Part shown: positions 1 to 8,370 of the stretch, piece by piece | Layout: every line of letters starts with the position of its first letter | How positions within the stretch are numbered: the stretch's first letter is position 1 | Assembly: GCF_000657795.2 (NCBI RefSeq) | Contig: NZ_JHEP02000011.1 | Location: 1 to 64,000, forward strand | Length of the DNA stretch: 64,000 nt | Direction: 5' to 3' | Source of the DNA: Bordetella pseudohinzii | Lineage (GTDB): Bacteria > Pseudomonadota > Gammaproteobacteria > Burkholderiales > Burkholderiaceae_B | Notes under the pieces: generated by a model | Told to the model about the DNA's origin: nothing | Database searches by the model: none | What the model saw: only the letters and a program-made list of their open reading frames with translations | Made by a program: the position numbers and the translations under genes

Positions 1-9
1 CCGCCGGTC

Positions 10-957
10 TCAGTACCCCCGGGCGGGATCGACGCGGTTTTCGGGCGCAAGGCCCTGGCTGACGCGCAGGATATTGCTGGCGATCTGGGTGGCGGCCGAG
101 GCCGGGATGGCCACCGAGGCCAGGTGCGGCGTGATGAGCACGTTGTCCATGCTCCAGAGCGGGTCGCCGGCGGGTAGCGGCTCGCGCTCGAAGACATCGA
201 GCGTGGCGCCGCCCAGATGGCCAGAGGCCAACAGCTCGGTCATGGCCGCCTGATCGATGAGCGCGCCCCGGGCAACGTTGATGAGGGCCGCGCCGCGCGG
301 CAGACGCATGAGGCGCTGCCTGTCGAGCAGGCCCCGGGTCTGCGGCGTGAGCGGCAGCATCACCACCAGGATATCGGCCTGCGACAGCACCGTGTCCAGG
401 CTGTCCATGCCGGCGTGGCAGTCTATGCCCTCGATCTGGCGCGGGCTGCGCGACCAGCCGAGCACCGAAAAACCCTGGCGGCGCAGCTCTTGCGCGGCGC
501 GGGCGCCCAGTTCGCCCAGACCCAGCACGGCGACCTTCCATTCCTCGGGCGCGCGGGGATGGCGGTAGGCCCATTCGCCGCGGCGGTGGGCCTGTTCGAA
601 ATAGGGGATGTCGCGCGCATGGCGCAAGGCGGCAAACAGCACATAGCCCGCCATCATGCGGGCCATGTTGGGATCGGTGATGCGCGTGATCGGAATGCCG
701 GCCGGCAGATCGTCGCGGCCCACCAGCGAGTCCACGCCGGCGCCGAGATTGATGATCAGGCGCAGATTGGGCATCCCGGAAAAAAAGCCCGCGGGCGCTT
801 TCCAGGCCAGGGCGTAGTGCACGGCCGCCGGATCATCGATCTCATCGGCGCGGACGATGCGCAGATCCGGTATCTGCGCATGCAAGGCATCGCGCCAGGT
901 GCCGAAATCGTCGAACTCGCTATAGAAAACCAGCGAACCGGAAGGAGAAGGGCGCAT
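10..957 (-). CDS. ghrA: D-2-hydroxyacid dehydrogenase, glyoxylate/hydroxypyruvate reductase A type
   Basis: A 315-residue cytosolic NAD(P)H-dependent reductase of 2-oxoacids such as glyoxylate and hydroxypyruvate. The Rossmann fold shows VLGLGELGARAA at about residue 144, followed by the family signatures LPLTPQTRGLLD and NVARGALIDQ, the catalytic Arg and Glu regions (ARGALI, FEREPLP), and the terminal catalytic His in ITPHLAS. Length and motif order fit GhrA rather than the longer SerA family. It is the last visible gene of a minus-strand operon and starts 9 bp after the AroQ-like gene ends. The exact substrate is not readable from sequence. Confidence 0.88.
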   Translation of the reverse strand: MRPSPSGSLVFYSEFDDFGTWRDALHAQIPDLRIVRADEIDDPAAVHYALAWKAPAGFFSGMPNLRLIINLGAGVDSLVGRDDLPAGIPITRITDPNMARMMAGYVLFAALRHARDIPYFEQAHRRGEWAYRHPRAPEEWKVAVLGLGELGARAAQELRRQGFSVLGWSRSPRQIEGIDCHAGMDSLDTVLSQADILVVMLPLTPQTRGLLDRQRLMRLPRGAALINVARGALIDQAAMTELLASGHLGGATLDVFEREPLPAGDPLWSMDNVLITPHLASVAIPASAATQIASNILRVSQGLAPENRVDPARGY

Positions 958-966
958 GCCAGGGCC

Positions 967-1428
967 TCAGCTTGGTCGTTGTATCAGGCGCGACATGGCT
1001 TCGATCGCCAGTTCATAGCCTTCGCCGCCCAGCCCCGCGATCACGCCGTCGGCGGCCTTGGAGATATAGGAGTGGTGTCGGAAAGGCTCGCGCCGCCAGA
1101 TATTGCTCATGTGGACTTCGATAATCCTGCCCGGGAAGGATAGCAGGGCATCGAGAATGGGCACGGAAGAATAGGTCAGCCCGGCCGCGTTGATGACCAC
1201 GCCCTGGGCCTGGCCGCGGGCTTCCTGTATCCAGTCCACCAGCTGGCCTTCATAATTGGACTGCACGAAGCGCAGCGTCATGTTCAGCGAGGCGGCTTTC
1301 TTTTCGCAGCGCGACTGCAGCACCGGAAAGCTTTCAGAGCCATAGGTCTTGTTGGCGTCCAGTCCGTAGAGATTGGCATTGGGGCCGTTCAGGAACCAGA
1401 CGGTGGATGCGGGGGGGAGGGGAGTCAT
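967..1428 (-). CDS. AroQ-like (type II 3-dehydroquinate dehydratase family) protein with altered active site
   Basis: A 153-residue protein with the full AroQ fold signature: NGPNANLYG near the N-terminus, QSNYEGQLVDW, INAAGLTYSSV, EVHMSN and REPFRHHSY. By alignment in memory with the Mycobacterium tuberculosis enzyme, catalytic Tyr24 (TYG) and His101 (EVH) are kept. The lid Arg19 position is Asp (GLDANKTYG instead of GxRxPxxYG) and substrate-binding His81 is Tyr (TYSSV instead of THTSV). The start ATG lies 8 bp past the stop of the GST gene; a longer reading frame upstream is not needed. In an operon with a GST, an oxidoreductase and GhrA, it may act on a catabolic substrate rather than in the shikimate pathway. 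That role is inference. Confidence 0.8.
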   Translation of the reverse strand: MTPLPPASTVWFLNGPNANLYGLDANKTYGSESFPVLQSRCEKKAASLNMTLRFVQSNYEGQLVDWIQEARGQAQGVVINAAGLTYSSVPILDALLSFPGRIIEVHMSNIWRREPFRHHSYISKAADGVIAGLGGEGYELAIEAMSRLIQRPS

Positions 1429-1435
1429 GGTCGCT

Positions 1436-2053
1436 TCAAGCCTCATGAGGAATGGTCGCCTGCATCGCGGGCAGGGCATGGAAGGCGCCGAACCACTCGG
1501 CGGCCCGGGGATGGCGGTCGCGCCACGTCAGCTCCGGGAACCGGAAGTCCAGATAGCCCAGGGCGCAGCCGATGCTGACCTCGCCGATGGTGGGGCGCGC
1601 GCCGGCCAGCTGCGGAGCCAGCGCTTCGATGGCGTCAAGGCTGGCGCCTACCTTCAAGAGCTGGGCCTCGCGCCAGTCATCCCATTGCTTGTCGGCGGGG
1701 CGGGCCGTGCGTTCATAGCGCGCCAGCAAGGCTGCATCGAGCAGACCGTCGCCCAGGGCCTGCCGGGTCAGCGCCCGCCAGCGCGCCGGGCCCGCCGCCG
1801 GAAACAGATGGTCGTCGCCGGCGGCGCTGGCCAGGTATTCGCAGATCACCCGGCTGTCGTACAGCGACTGGCCGTCGTCCAGGATCAGCGTGGGCACCTT
1901 GGCCAGCGGATTATGCGCGGCGATACGGCCATCGCGCCGTATCGGATGGGCGGCGCTGTCCAGCCATTGGATCTGCCCGGCCTGGCCGGTCAGGTGCGCG
2001 CACACCATCACCTTGCGCACATAGGGGGAGGTTGGGGCGTATAGCAGCTTCAT
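1436..2053 (-). CDS. glutathione S-transferase family protein
   Basis: A 205-residue soluble GST. The N-terminal thioredoxin fold begins MKLLYAPTSPYVRKV, with the Ser/Pro-Tyr-Val region typical of bacterial GSTs, then the cis-Pro motif KVPTLIL and the glutathione-binding DSRVICEYL at about residue 65. The helical C-terminal domain ends with WRDRHPRAAEWF. Such enzymes conjugate or reduce electrophiles with glutathione. It lies between the quinone oxidoreductase and the AroQ-like gene in the same minus-strand operon, which fits processing of an aromatic or other electrophilic substrate imported by the ABC system. The substrate is unknown. Confidence 0.88.
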   Translation of the reverse strand: MKLLYAPTSPYVRKVMVCAHLTGQAGQIQWLDSAAHPIRRDGRIAAHNPLAKVPTLILDDGQSLYDSRVICEYLASAAGDDHLFPAAGPARWRALTRQALGDGLLDAALLARYERTARPADKQWDDWREAQLLKVGASLDAIEALAPQLAGARPTIGEVSIGCALGYLDFRFPELTWRDRHPRAAEWFGAFHALPAMQATIPHEA

Positions 2054-2080
2054 GGCGGTCTCCGGTTGTTGTCGATGCCT

Positions 2081-3079
2081 TCAGGGATGCAGCACCAGCT
2101 TGCCGAAGACCTTGCCGCTCTCCAGCAATTGATGCGCGCGCGCGGCCTCGGCCAGCGGCAGGGACTGGAACATCTTGGGGCGGATGCGGCCATCGGCCAC
2201 CAACGGCAGCACATGGCGCCGCAGGGCGGCCGCCATGCGCGCCTTCTCGGCGTCGGTCTGCGGCCGCATGGTCGACGAGTGCAGGCTCAGCTGCTTCTGC
2301 ATCAGGGTCAGCAGCTCGATGCTGACGGCCGAACCCTGCAGAAAGGAGAGGCTGACATGGCGACCGCCAAAGGCCAGGGCTTGCAGATTGCGGCGCACAT
2401 AGTCGCCGCCGACGATGTCCAGCACGACGTCCACGCCCTTGCCCTGCGTGAAGCTATCGCAGGCGGCCACGAAGTCAGTGTCGTGAAAGCAGATGGCCTC
2501 GGAGGCGCCCAGTTCGCGCAGGGCGCCCAGGCGCTCGCGCTCGCCATCGGTCACGATGACGCGCGCGCCGGCGGCATGCGCCATCTGTATCGCCAGCGTG
2601 CCGATGCCGCCACCGCCGCCATGGATGAGCACGCTTTCTCCCATGCGCAGGCGGCCCAGCTCAAAGAGGTTGTGCCAGACCGTGAACAGGCCTTCGGGCA
2701 GGGCGCTGGCCGCCTCATCGCCCAGCTCCTCCGGCACGGGCAGGGAGTGCTCCAGACGGGCCACGCACCAGGGGGCATAGCCCCCGCCGGCCAGCAGGCT
2801 CATGAGGCGCTTGCCCATCAGGTCCTGGGGCACGCCGGGCCCGCAGGCGACGACCTCGCCGCAGGCCTCCAGACCGAGGACATCGGTCACGCCGGGGGCC
2901 GGCTTGCTCAAGCCCTGGCGTTGCATGATGTCGGGCCGGTTGATGCCGGCCGAGCGCACGCGCAGCAGCACTTCGCCGGCGCCGGGCGTAGGCACGGGCC
3001 GGCGGGCCAGCGTCAGGACGGAGGCATCTCCCGGTTCGCGGGCGATGATGGCTTGCATGTCGTTAGGGTATTGGCTCAT
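2081..3079 (-). CDS. NAD(P)H-dependent quinone oxidoreductase, zinc-free MDR family
   Basis: A 332-residue medium-chain reductase. The N-terminal GroES-like domain contains GEVLLRVRSAGINRPD, followed by LGLEACGEV and the quinone-reductase signature around VLIHGGGGGIG with the cofactor-binding glycines. The C-terminal end ARAHQLLESGKVFGKLVL is typical of PIG3/QOR-like proteins. No structural zinc cysteines are seen. An ATG at 3079 was chosen; the reading frame is open 60 codons further upstream but overlaps the ABC ATPase gene and looks non-coding there. A second ATG seven codons in is possible. It is co-directional with the GST, AroQ-like and ghrA genes. Confidence 0.85.
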   Translation of the reverse strand: MSQYPNDMQAIIAREPGDASVLTLARRPVPTPGAGEVLLRVRSAGINRPDIMQRQGLSKPAPGVTDVLGLEACGEVVACGPGVPQDLMGKRLMSLLAGGGYAPWCVARLEHSLPVPEELGDEAASALPEGLFTVWHNLFELGRLRMGESVLIHGGGGGIGTLAIQMAHAAGARVIVTDGERERLGALRELGASEAICFHDTDFVAACDSFTQGKGVDVVLDIVGGDYVRRNLQALAFGGRHVSLSFLQGSAVSIELLTLMQKQLSLHSSTMRPQTDAEKARMAAALRRHVLPLVADGRIRPKMFQSLPLAEAARAHQLLESGKVFGKLVLHP

Positions 3080-3110
3080 GGGCGTTGGGGATGCAGACGA
3101 GTGGAAATCG

Positions 3111-3158
3111 GCGGCCCATGCGGGCCGCCGGGATCGGGACCCGCCTTGTCGCGGGTCC
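3111..3158. repeat. two adjacent intergenic hairpins
   Basis: Between the ABC ATPase gene and the oxidoreductase gene there are two GC-rich dyads: GCGGCCC/GGGCCGC around a 4-base loop at 3111-3128, and GGACCCGC/GCGGGTCC around CTTGTC at 3137-3158. There is no following T-run on either strand, so they are more likely an mRNA processing or stabilising element, or a weak attenuator, than a full terminator. Confidence 0.5.
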
Positions 3159-3182
3159 GGCCGCAGAGCGCCAGGCCCGCGT

Positions 3183-4319
3183 TCAGGACGGCGCGTTGAA
3201 GACGCTGACACCGTGGCTGGGCAGGGCCAGGCCGGCCACTGCTCCGACGGGCCATTCATGAATGCAATTCAGGTCGGCGCTGCGCACCATGACGTGCTGG
3301 CGTCCCTCGACGGGGACGTGGACATCCAGGTAGAGATCCACGTGGTCGCCTTGGAACACATGGTTGACCACCGTGCCGCTCAGGACGGAACCGCTATGCA
3401 GGCTTTCCAGCTTGATGTGTTCCGGACGCACATAGACATCCAGGCGATGGCCTTCGTAGGAGCCGCCGACCAAACGATCGCGCGGGATGGTCGTCAGGCC
3501 CGCGCCCAGGCGCAGCTGGATGGTCTCGGCATTGGCGCCGTGGTAGTGCGCGGGCAGGATATTGACGTCGCCCAGGAAGGACGCGACGAAGGGATCCCGC
3601 GGGTTGCGATAGAGCTCATTGGGCGTCGCGATCTGCTTGATGACGCCCTGGTTCATTACGGCGATGCGGTCCGACATGCTCAGGGCCTCGCCCTGGTCAT
3701 GGGTGACAAAAATCGTGGTCACGCCCAGCTTGCGCTGGATATCGCGCACCTCGACCTGCATGGCCCCGCGCAGGCTCTTGTCCAGCGCGGAAAACGGTTC
3801 GTCCAGCAGCAGCACCTTGGGACGTATCACCAGGGCGCGGGCCAGCGCCACGCGCTGCTGCTGGCCGCCCGATAGTTCGCGCGGCTTGCGTTGACCCAGA
3901 CCGTCGAGCTTGACCAGGGCCATGACCTCGCGCACCCGCTCGGCGATCTCCGCGGCCGGCTTGCGGCGCATCCGCAGGCCGTAGCCGATGTTGCGCTCCA
4001 CCGTCATGTGCGGAAAGAGCGCGTAGTTCTGGAACACGATGCCGATCTGCCGCTGGTAGGGCGGCAGGGTCGTGACGGGCTTGCCGTCGATGAAGATTTC
4101 GCCCTCGTCGGCGTCGGCGAATCCCGCGATGAGGTTCAACAGCGTGGTCTTGCCGCAGCCCGAAGGCCCGAGCAGGGTCAGGAATTCGCCCTGCTCTATC
4201 TTCAGGCAGACGCTCTGCAGGACGGTATGGTCGCGGTACTTCTTTACCACTCCTTCCAGGCTGACCGCGCTGGAAATATCGGAGGCGTGGTTGCGATTCT
4301 GCATGGCTGCGGGACTCAC
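3183..4319 (-). CDS. ABC transporter ATP-binding protein, spermidine/putrescine (PotA) type
   Basis: A 378-residue ATPase of the Pot/Fbp family. It has Walker [13 protein letters not shown]-loop [13 protein letters not shown], signature [15 protein letters not shown], Walker B VLLLDEPFSALD and the H-loop FVTHDQGEAL, followed by a C-terminal TOBE-type regulatory domain (VYVRPEHIKLE). It energises import of a polyamine-like or other small organic solute at the inner membrane. The frame opens with GTG at 4319; an in-frame ATG at 4304 is an alternative. It is the first gene of the minus-strand operon; the matching permeases and binding protein are not in this window and may lie beyond its left edge. 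Confidence 0.87.
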   Translation of the reverse strand: MSPAAMQNRNHASDISSAVSLEGVVKKYRDHTVLQSVCLKIEQGEFLTLLGPSGCGKTTLLNLIAGFADADEGEIFIDGKPVTTLPPYQRQIGIVFQNYALFPHMTVERNIGYGLRMRRKPAAEIAERVREVMALVKLDGLGQRKPRELSGGQQQRVALARALVIRPKVLLLDEPFSALDKSLRGAMQVEVRDIQRKLGVTTIFVTHDQGEALSMSDRIAVMNQGVIKQIATPNELYRNPRDPFVASFLGDVNILPAHYHGANAETIQLRLGAGLTTIPRDRLVGGSYEGHRLDVYVRPEHIKLESLHSGSVLSGTVVNHVFQGDHVDLYLDVHVPVEGRQHVMVRSADLNCIHEWPVGAVAGLALPSHGVSVFNAPS

Positions 4320-4691
4320 GTTTTTTTCCGGGGGTGTGTGCTCGGCTCCAGAACCACGGGCATGCCATCGCGGGCCGAGCCGCTCTTGATGGGTTCAAGA
4401 ATACGGCAAAGGGGGTGCCCCAGTGCTTTGTCGATGCTGATGGGGGGCATCGGAAAAACGAAATACCGCCCGGACGACGCGCCCCGCTGGCGCGCGTCCC
4501 TGGCCGCGGGGCCATTTGCTTTTTCCTAAGTCAGCCGTCCGAAAAACGAAGTTATCAAGCCAGATGTTCTGCCGCACACTGCGTGGCAATCGTCAGGCGG
4601 GCACGCTTTTGGTGCTTGCCGGCCAGTTCTTCCTTGATCTTCGTGCCGGACTCGAGACGGACCAGGTCTCGACACTCTTTAGGATCTTGAC
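4320..4691. other. divergent intergenic region
   Basis: A 372-bp gap between the divergent ABC ATPase operon and the flavin monooxygenase. It is less GC-rich near 4530-4560 and just before the monooxygenase start, and must hold both promoters. An AGGATC ribosome-binding site lies about 8 bp before the ATG at 4692. No convincing gene, RNA or long dyad was found. Confidence 0.5.
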
Positions 4692-5942
4692 ATGCCAATT
4701 GAAAAAACAAACACGCTGGTGGTCGGCGCGGGACAGGCCGGTATCGCAATGAGCGAGCATCTCAGCGCGATGGGCATCCCGCATATCGTGCTGGAGCGCA
4801 AGCGCATCGCCGAACGCTGGCGCTCGGAGCGCTGGGACTCCCTGGTTGCCAACGGCCCCGCCTGGCATGATCGCTTTCCCGGCTTGACCTTTGACGATGT
4901 CGGGCCCGATGTGTTTCCGCCCAAGGAAAGAATGGCGAAGTATTTCGAAGACTACGCCAGGATGATCAAGGCGCCCGTGCGCACCGGCGTCGAGGTCAAG
5001 CATGTCAGGCGCAACGAGAAACGTCCGGGCTTTACCATCACGACCTCCGATGGCGTGATCGAAGCCCAGCATGTCGTGGCCGCCACCGGACCGTTCCAGA
5101 TTCCCAGCTACCCGAGGATCGTGCCGGACAGCGCCGGCATCCAGCAACTGCATTCCTCGGCGTACAAGAATCCCGCCCAACTGGCCGAAGGCGCCGTGCT
5201 GGTGGTGGGCGCGGGCGCGTCCGGCTCGCAGATCGCCGAAGAGCTGCGCAAGGCCGGCCGCACGGTCTACCTGTCGGTGGGCGAGCATTACCGTCCGCCG
5301 CGCTCCTACCGCCAGCGCGACTATTGCTGGTGGCTGGGCGCCCTGGGCATGTGGGATGAAGTCAAGAAAAAGCCCAAGCGCGAGCACGTGGCCTTTGCCG
5401 TCAGCGGCTACGAGAACGGCAAGACCGTGGATTTCCGGCGCCTGGCGCACGAAGGCATCCAGCTGGTGGGCATCACCAAATCCTATGACAACGGCGTGCT
5501 GCACTTCGAAGACAATCTGGCGCGCGATATTGCGCAGGGCGATGAGGATTATTTCGAAGTGCTGCGCGAAGCCGATGCCTATATCGAACAGAACGGCCTG
5601 GACCTGCCGCCCGAGCCCGAGGCCTGGAAGCTGCTCAGCGATCCCGAATGCCTGACCCATCCCATCCTCAGCCTCGACCTGGCCGGCGCCGGCATCCGCA
5701 CCATTTTGTGGGCAACGGGTTTCAAGGTCGATTTCAGCTGGATCGAGCTCGATATCTTCGATGAGAAAGGCTATCCCATCCACAAGCGCGGCATCTCGGC
5801 GGAAAAAGGAATTTACTTCCTGGGCCTGCCCAACCTGACCAACCGGTCTTCGTCATTCATCTGGGGGGTGTGGCACGACGCGCGCTATATCGCCGATCAC
5901 ATCGGCATCCACCTTGATTATCTTTCCTACAAGAAAGAATAA
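4692..5942 (+). CDS. FAD-dependent, NAD(P)-binding monooxygenase (CzcO/YUCCA-like)
   Basis: A 416-residue group-B type flavoprotein. It has two Rossmann glycine motifs: VVGAGQAGIAMSEHL at the N-terminus for FAD and VVGAGASGSQIAEEL at about residue 173 for NAD(P)H. Between and after them are ATGPFQIP and, at about residue 337, the ATG motif (LWATGFKVD). Such enzymes hydroxylate or do Baeyer-Villiger oxidation of organic substrates in the cytosol. It is divergent from the operon with an ABC ATPase, quinone reductase, GST and AroQ-like protein, so a shared catabolic pathway is plausible. The AGGATC Shine-Dalgarno and lack of upstream in-frame starts support this start. Confidence 0.88.
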   Translation: MPIEKTNTLVVGAGQAGIAMSEHLSAMGIPHIVLERKRIAERWRSERWDSLVANGPAWHDRFPGLTFDDVGPDVFPPKERMAKYFEDYARMIKAPVRTGVEVKHVRRNEKRPGFTITTSDGVIEAQHVVAATGPFQIPSYPRIVPDSAGIQQLHSSAYKNPAQLAEGAVLVVGAGASGSQIAEELRKAGRTVYLSVGEHYRPPRSYRQRDYCWWLGALGMWDEVKKKPKREHVAFAVSGYENGKTVDFRRLAHEGIQLVGITKSYDNGVLHFEDNLARDIAQGDEDYFEVLREADAYIEQNGLDLPPEPEAWKLLSDPECLTHPILSLDLAGAGIRTILWATGFKVDFSWIELDIFDEKGYPIHKRGISAEKGIYFLGLPNLTNRSSSFIWGVWHDARYIADHIGIHLDYLSYKKE

Positions 5943-5965
5943 GCCAGGCGCCGGCCGAGGAGGGC

Positions 5966-6550
5966 TCAGTCCTGCAGGGACAGGCCCTGGGCCAGCAGCT
6001 TGAGACGCAAAGCCTGGCGCGCGCGCGACAGGCGGCTGCGGATCGTGCCCACCGGCAAGCTCAGCTGGTGGGCCGCTTCTTCATACGAGATATCGTCCAG
6101 GCTCATCAGCAGGAGGATGTCGCGCATCGGCGGCGGCAAATCCTCCAGCGCCCGCACCACTATCCTCAGCATCTGCCGGTGTTCGGTGATGGTGCGCGGA
6201 CAGGGCGTTTCGCAGGCGAGATGTTCCAAGGAACTCACGGCCACGAACTCGAAGCGCCGCTCGGGCGCGCGCGACAGATGGTTGCGCACCAGATTGAGCG
6301 CGATGCCGTACAGCCAGGTCGACAGCTGGGAATCCCCCCGGAACGTGCCCAAGGACCGCGCGGCCTCCATGAAGGCCTGCTGGGTCAGATCCTCGGCTTC
6401 GCCATCATCGCCGATATATTTGACGATGAAACGCCGCAGGCGGCCGGTGTGTGTTGCCACAATCTCCCGGAAAAGGCCTTCGTCCGCGCTCGCAGGCGGG
6501 AGCGCGGCATAGGCTGGCATCGCGGGAAGGCATTCCATGGTGACGATCAA
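5966..6550 (-). CDS. ECF-type RNA polymerase sigma factor
   Basis: A 194-residue group IV sigma factor. Region 2 reads RRFIVKYIGDDGEAEDLTQQAFMEAARSL-like over residues 40-70 and continues with the region 2.3/2.4 signature STWLYGIALNLVRNHL. Region 4 has LPPPMRDILLL and the helix-turn-helix YEEAAHQLSLPVGTIRSRL. Three ATGs lie within the first 13 codons, so the start is uncertain by up to about 12 residues. No anti-sigma gene follows: the next gene downstream is the convergent monooxygenase. An AT-rich 105-bp leader separates it from the cardiolipin synthase gene and likely contains its promoter. Target genes are unknown. Confidence 0.87.
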   Translation of the reverse strand: MIVTMECLPAMPAYAALPPASADEGLFREIVATHTGRLRRFIVKYIGDDGEAEDLTQQAFMEAARSLGTFRGDSQLSTWLYGIALNLVRNHLSRAPERRFEFVAVSSLEHLACETPCPRTITEHRQMLRIVVRALEDLPPPMRDILLLMSLDDISYEEAAHQLSLPVGTIRSRLSRARQALRLKLLAQGLSLQD

Positions 6551-6655
6551 TACCGGGGTGATGGCGCGACATTTTTCATCAAAATACTATATTTGATACA
6601 TAACCAGCAACTATCTGAAATAAACATTATCGAAAATACGCCCTCAGGCATTGCG

Positions 6656-8122
6656 CTACAGATAGGGTGTGGCCAGCCAGATGATTTTGTTGCGCAGGCG
6701 GTAGGCAAAGGGACGGCCGAGCAGGGACTCCTGCGTCACCTGGCGGGCCTGGGCGATCCGGGCATCGATCCGGGCGGCGATCCACTGCGCCAGCCGCGCA
6801 TCGTAGATCTCCGTATCGAGTTCGAAATTCAGCCGCAGGCTGCGCGGGTCCAGATTGGACGACCCGACATATGACCAGACGCCATCCACCGTCATCAGCT
6901 TGGAATGATCAAAAGCGCCGCCAGCGCGCCACACCCGGCATCCGGTGCGCACGATCTGGTCAAGCTGGGCCTGCATGGCGTAATCCACCAGGCGCAGATT
7001 GTTTTTGTCCGGAATGACCACGTCCACCGTCACCCCGCGGCGGGCGGCCGTGGCCAGCGCCCCGATCAATGTCTGGTCCGGCAGAAAATACGGCGACTGA
7101 ATCCGCACGTGCTGCTGGGCGACCGCCAAGGCGCCCAGCAGCATATTCTGGTTATTGCCCAGGGCGCGGTCAGGCCCCGAAGCCACACAGCGCACCGGCA
7201 CCGTCCCGGCCGGTTCCGCCAGCCTGGCTGGAAACCACGGCTCGCCGACCAGCGTTTCGTGGGTCGTGAAACTCCAGTCATGCGCAAAGACCGACATCAA
7301 CTGCCCCACGACCGGCCCGTGCAACTCGAAATGCGTGTCGCGATTGGTCCGCGCGCCCGACAGGGCCGAGACAAAGGCCGCGCGCACATTCATGCCGCCG
7401 GTCAGCCCATGGCGGCCGTCGGCCACCAGGACCTTGCGGTGGCTGCGCAGATTGGCGTAGGGCATGCGCAAGACTCCCAGGGGATTGGTCATGAAGCGGG
7501 CCGTGGGCACACCCCCCTTGGCCAGCATGCGCACAATCGGCGGATGCGAATAGCGGCTGCCCACCGCATCGATCAGCACGCGGACCTGCACCCCGCGAGC
7601 CTGGGCCTCGATCAAGGCCTCGGCGATCTCCCGCCCGATGGGATCGTTGTCGAAGATATAGCTCTGCATGGCGATGCAGTGCTTGGCCTGGCGGATGGCC
7701 GCCAGCATGGCGGGATAGGCCTCGTCGCCGCCGTCGAGCGGCCGCACCCGGTTGCCGCCCAGCAGCTGGAAGAAACTCAGCCTGTCGCCCAGCTTGCGCA
7801 AGGAGGCGAACTGCGGGGCGCTATAGGGCACCACATCGCCCAGCGTGGCCGAACTGAGCACATCCAGATTGGCCACCACCGCCTCGTCGCGCTGTTGCGA
7901 CACCAGGCTGCGGCGGATCCGGTTGATGCCCGCCACGAAATAGAGCAGGGCGCCGAAGATCGGCGAAAACAGCGCCACGCCCACCCAGGCGATGGCGGCC
8001 CGGACATCCTGCTTGGTCATGGCCGCGTGCACCGCCGCGCCCGTCCCCGCGATCACACTGATGGCAAATACCAGATGCGGCCAGTATTGATTCAGAAGTT
8101 CGTCGATACGCTCCATGGGCAT
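6656..8122 (-). CDS. cls: cardiolipin synthase (phospholipase D superfamily)
   Basis: A membrane-bound enzyme that joins two phosphatidylglycerol molecules into cardiolipin. The N-terminus has two hydrophobic segments (about HLVFAISVIAGTGAAVHAA and AIAWVGVALFSPIFGALLYF). Two PLD catalytic motifs follow: SHRKVLVADG, and DHSKLMTVDG with GSSNLDPRS after it. Length near 488 residues is normal for ClsA-type enzymes. The ATG at 8122 (MPMERIDELL) was preferred over a start 24 codons upstream because the extra residues look like untranslated leader; 8116 is equally possible. It is transcribed away from tRNA-His. Confidence 0.9.
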   Translation of the reverse strand: MPMERIDELLNQYWPHLVFAISVIAGTGAAVHAAMTKQDVRAAIAWVGVALFSPIFGALLYFVAGINRIRRSLVSQQRDEAVVANLDVLSSATLGDVVPYSAPQFASLRKLGDRLSFFQLLGGNRVRPLDGGDEAYPAMLAAIRQAKHCIAMQSYIFDNDPIGREIAEALIEAQARGVQVRVLIDAVGSRYSHPPIVRMLAKGGVPTARFMTNPLGVLRMPYANLRSHRKVLVADGRHGLTGGMNVRAAFVSALSGARTNRDTHFELHGPVVGQLMSVFAHDWSFTTHETLVGEPWFPARLAEPAGTVPVRCVASGPDRALGNNQNMLLGALAVAQQHVRIQSPYFLPDQTLIGALATAARRGVTVDVVIPDKNNLRLVDYAMQAQLDQIVRTGCRVWRAGGAFDHSKLMTVDGVWSYVGSSNLDPRSLRLNFELDTEIYDARLAQWIAARIDARIAQARQVTQESLLGRPFAYRLRNKIIWLATPYL

Positions 8123-8248
8123 CCCACAGGACTGGCGCCGCCCCGCGCGGCTTCTGTTTCCGCGCAAGGATAGCAAGCCTGGCGCCCTGGTCAATCAGCC
8201 CTTGGCACACTCCCTAATTTTCATGCTAGAATTCCTCTTCTTTGCAGC

Positions 8249-8325
8249 GGTGGCTGTAGCTCAGTTGGTAGAGTCCCGGATTGTGATTCCGGTTGTCGTG
8301 GGTTCGAGTCCCATCAGCCACCCCA
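8249..8325 (+). tRNA. tRNA-His (anticodon GTG), CCA encoded
   Basis: A complete cloverleaf: acceptor GTGGCTG pairs with CAGCCAC, with the extra G at position -1 opposite C73 that is diagnostic for tRNA-His. The D-arm is GCTCAGTTGGTAGAG, the anticodon loop TTGTGAT gives GTG, and the T-arm is GGGTTCGAGTCCC. The CCA end is encoded at 8323-8325. It is the attachment site of the prophage that follows; the phage supplies or preserves an intact 3' end so the tRNA stays functional. Confidence 0.97.
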
Positions 8326-8333
8326 CCGAATTC
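8299..8333. repeat. attL: left attachment repeat in tRNA-His 3' end
   Basis: The 21-bp core beginning TGGGTTCGAGTCCC is identical to 31985-32005. With the following 14 bp (ending GAATTC) the match is 32 of 35 positions. The repeat begins in the T-arm of tRNA-His and continues past the CCA end. It is the left boundary of the prophage and sits directly beside the integrase gene, as expected for tRNA-targeting tyrosine recombinases. Confidence 0.92.
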
Positions 8334-8344
8334 CTATACATTAC

Positions 8345-8370
8345 AGGCACTTAGGTGCCTGTTTTGTTTT
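8345..8370 (+). terminator. probable terminator after tRNA-His
   Basis: AGGCAC TTAG GTGCCT followed by GTTTTGTTTT on the plus strand forms a short intrinsic terminator 20 bp past the tRNA. It overlaps the last codons and stop of the convergent integrase gene. Confidence 0.6.

Noticed and set aside
3111-3158. Intrinsic terminator between ABC ATPase and oxidoreductase genes
   Set aside because: Stems are good but no T-run follows on either strand, and the genes appear to be co-transcribed.
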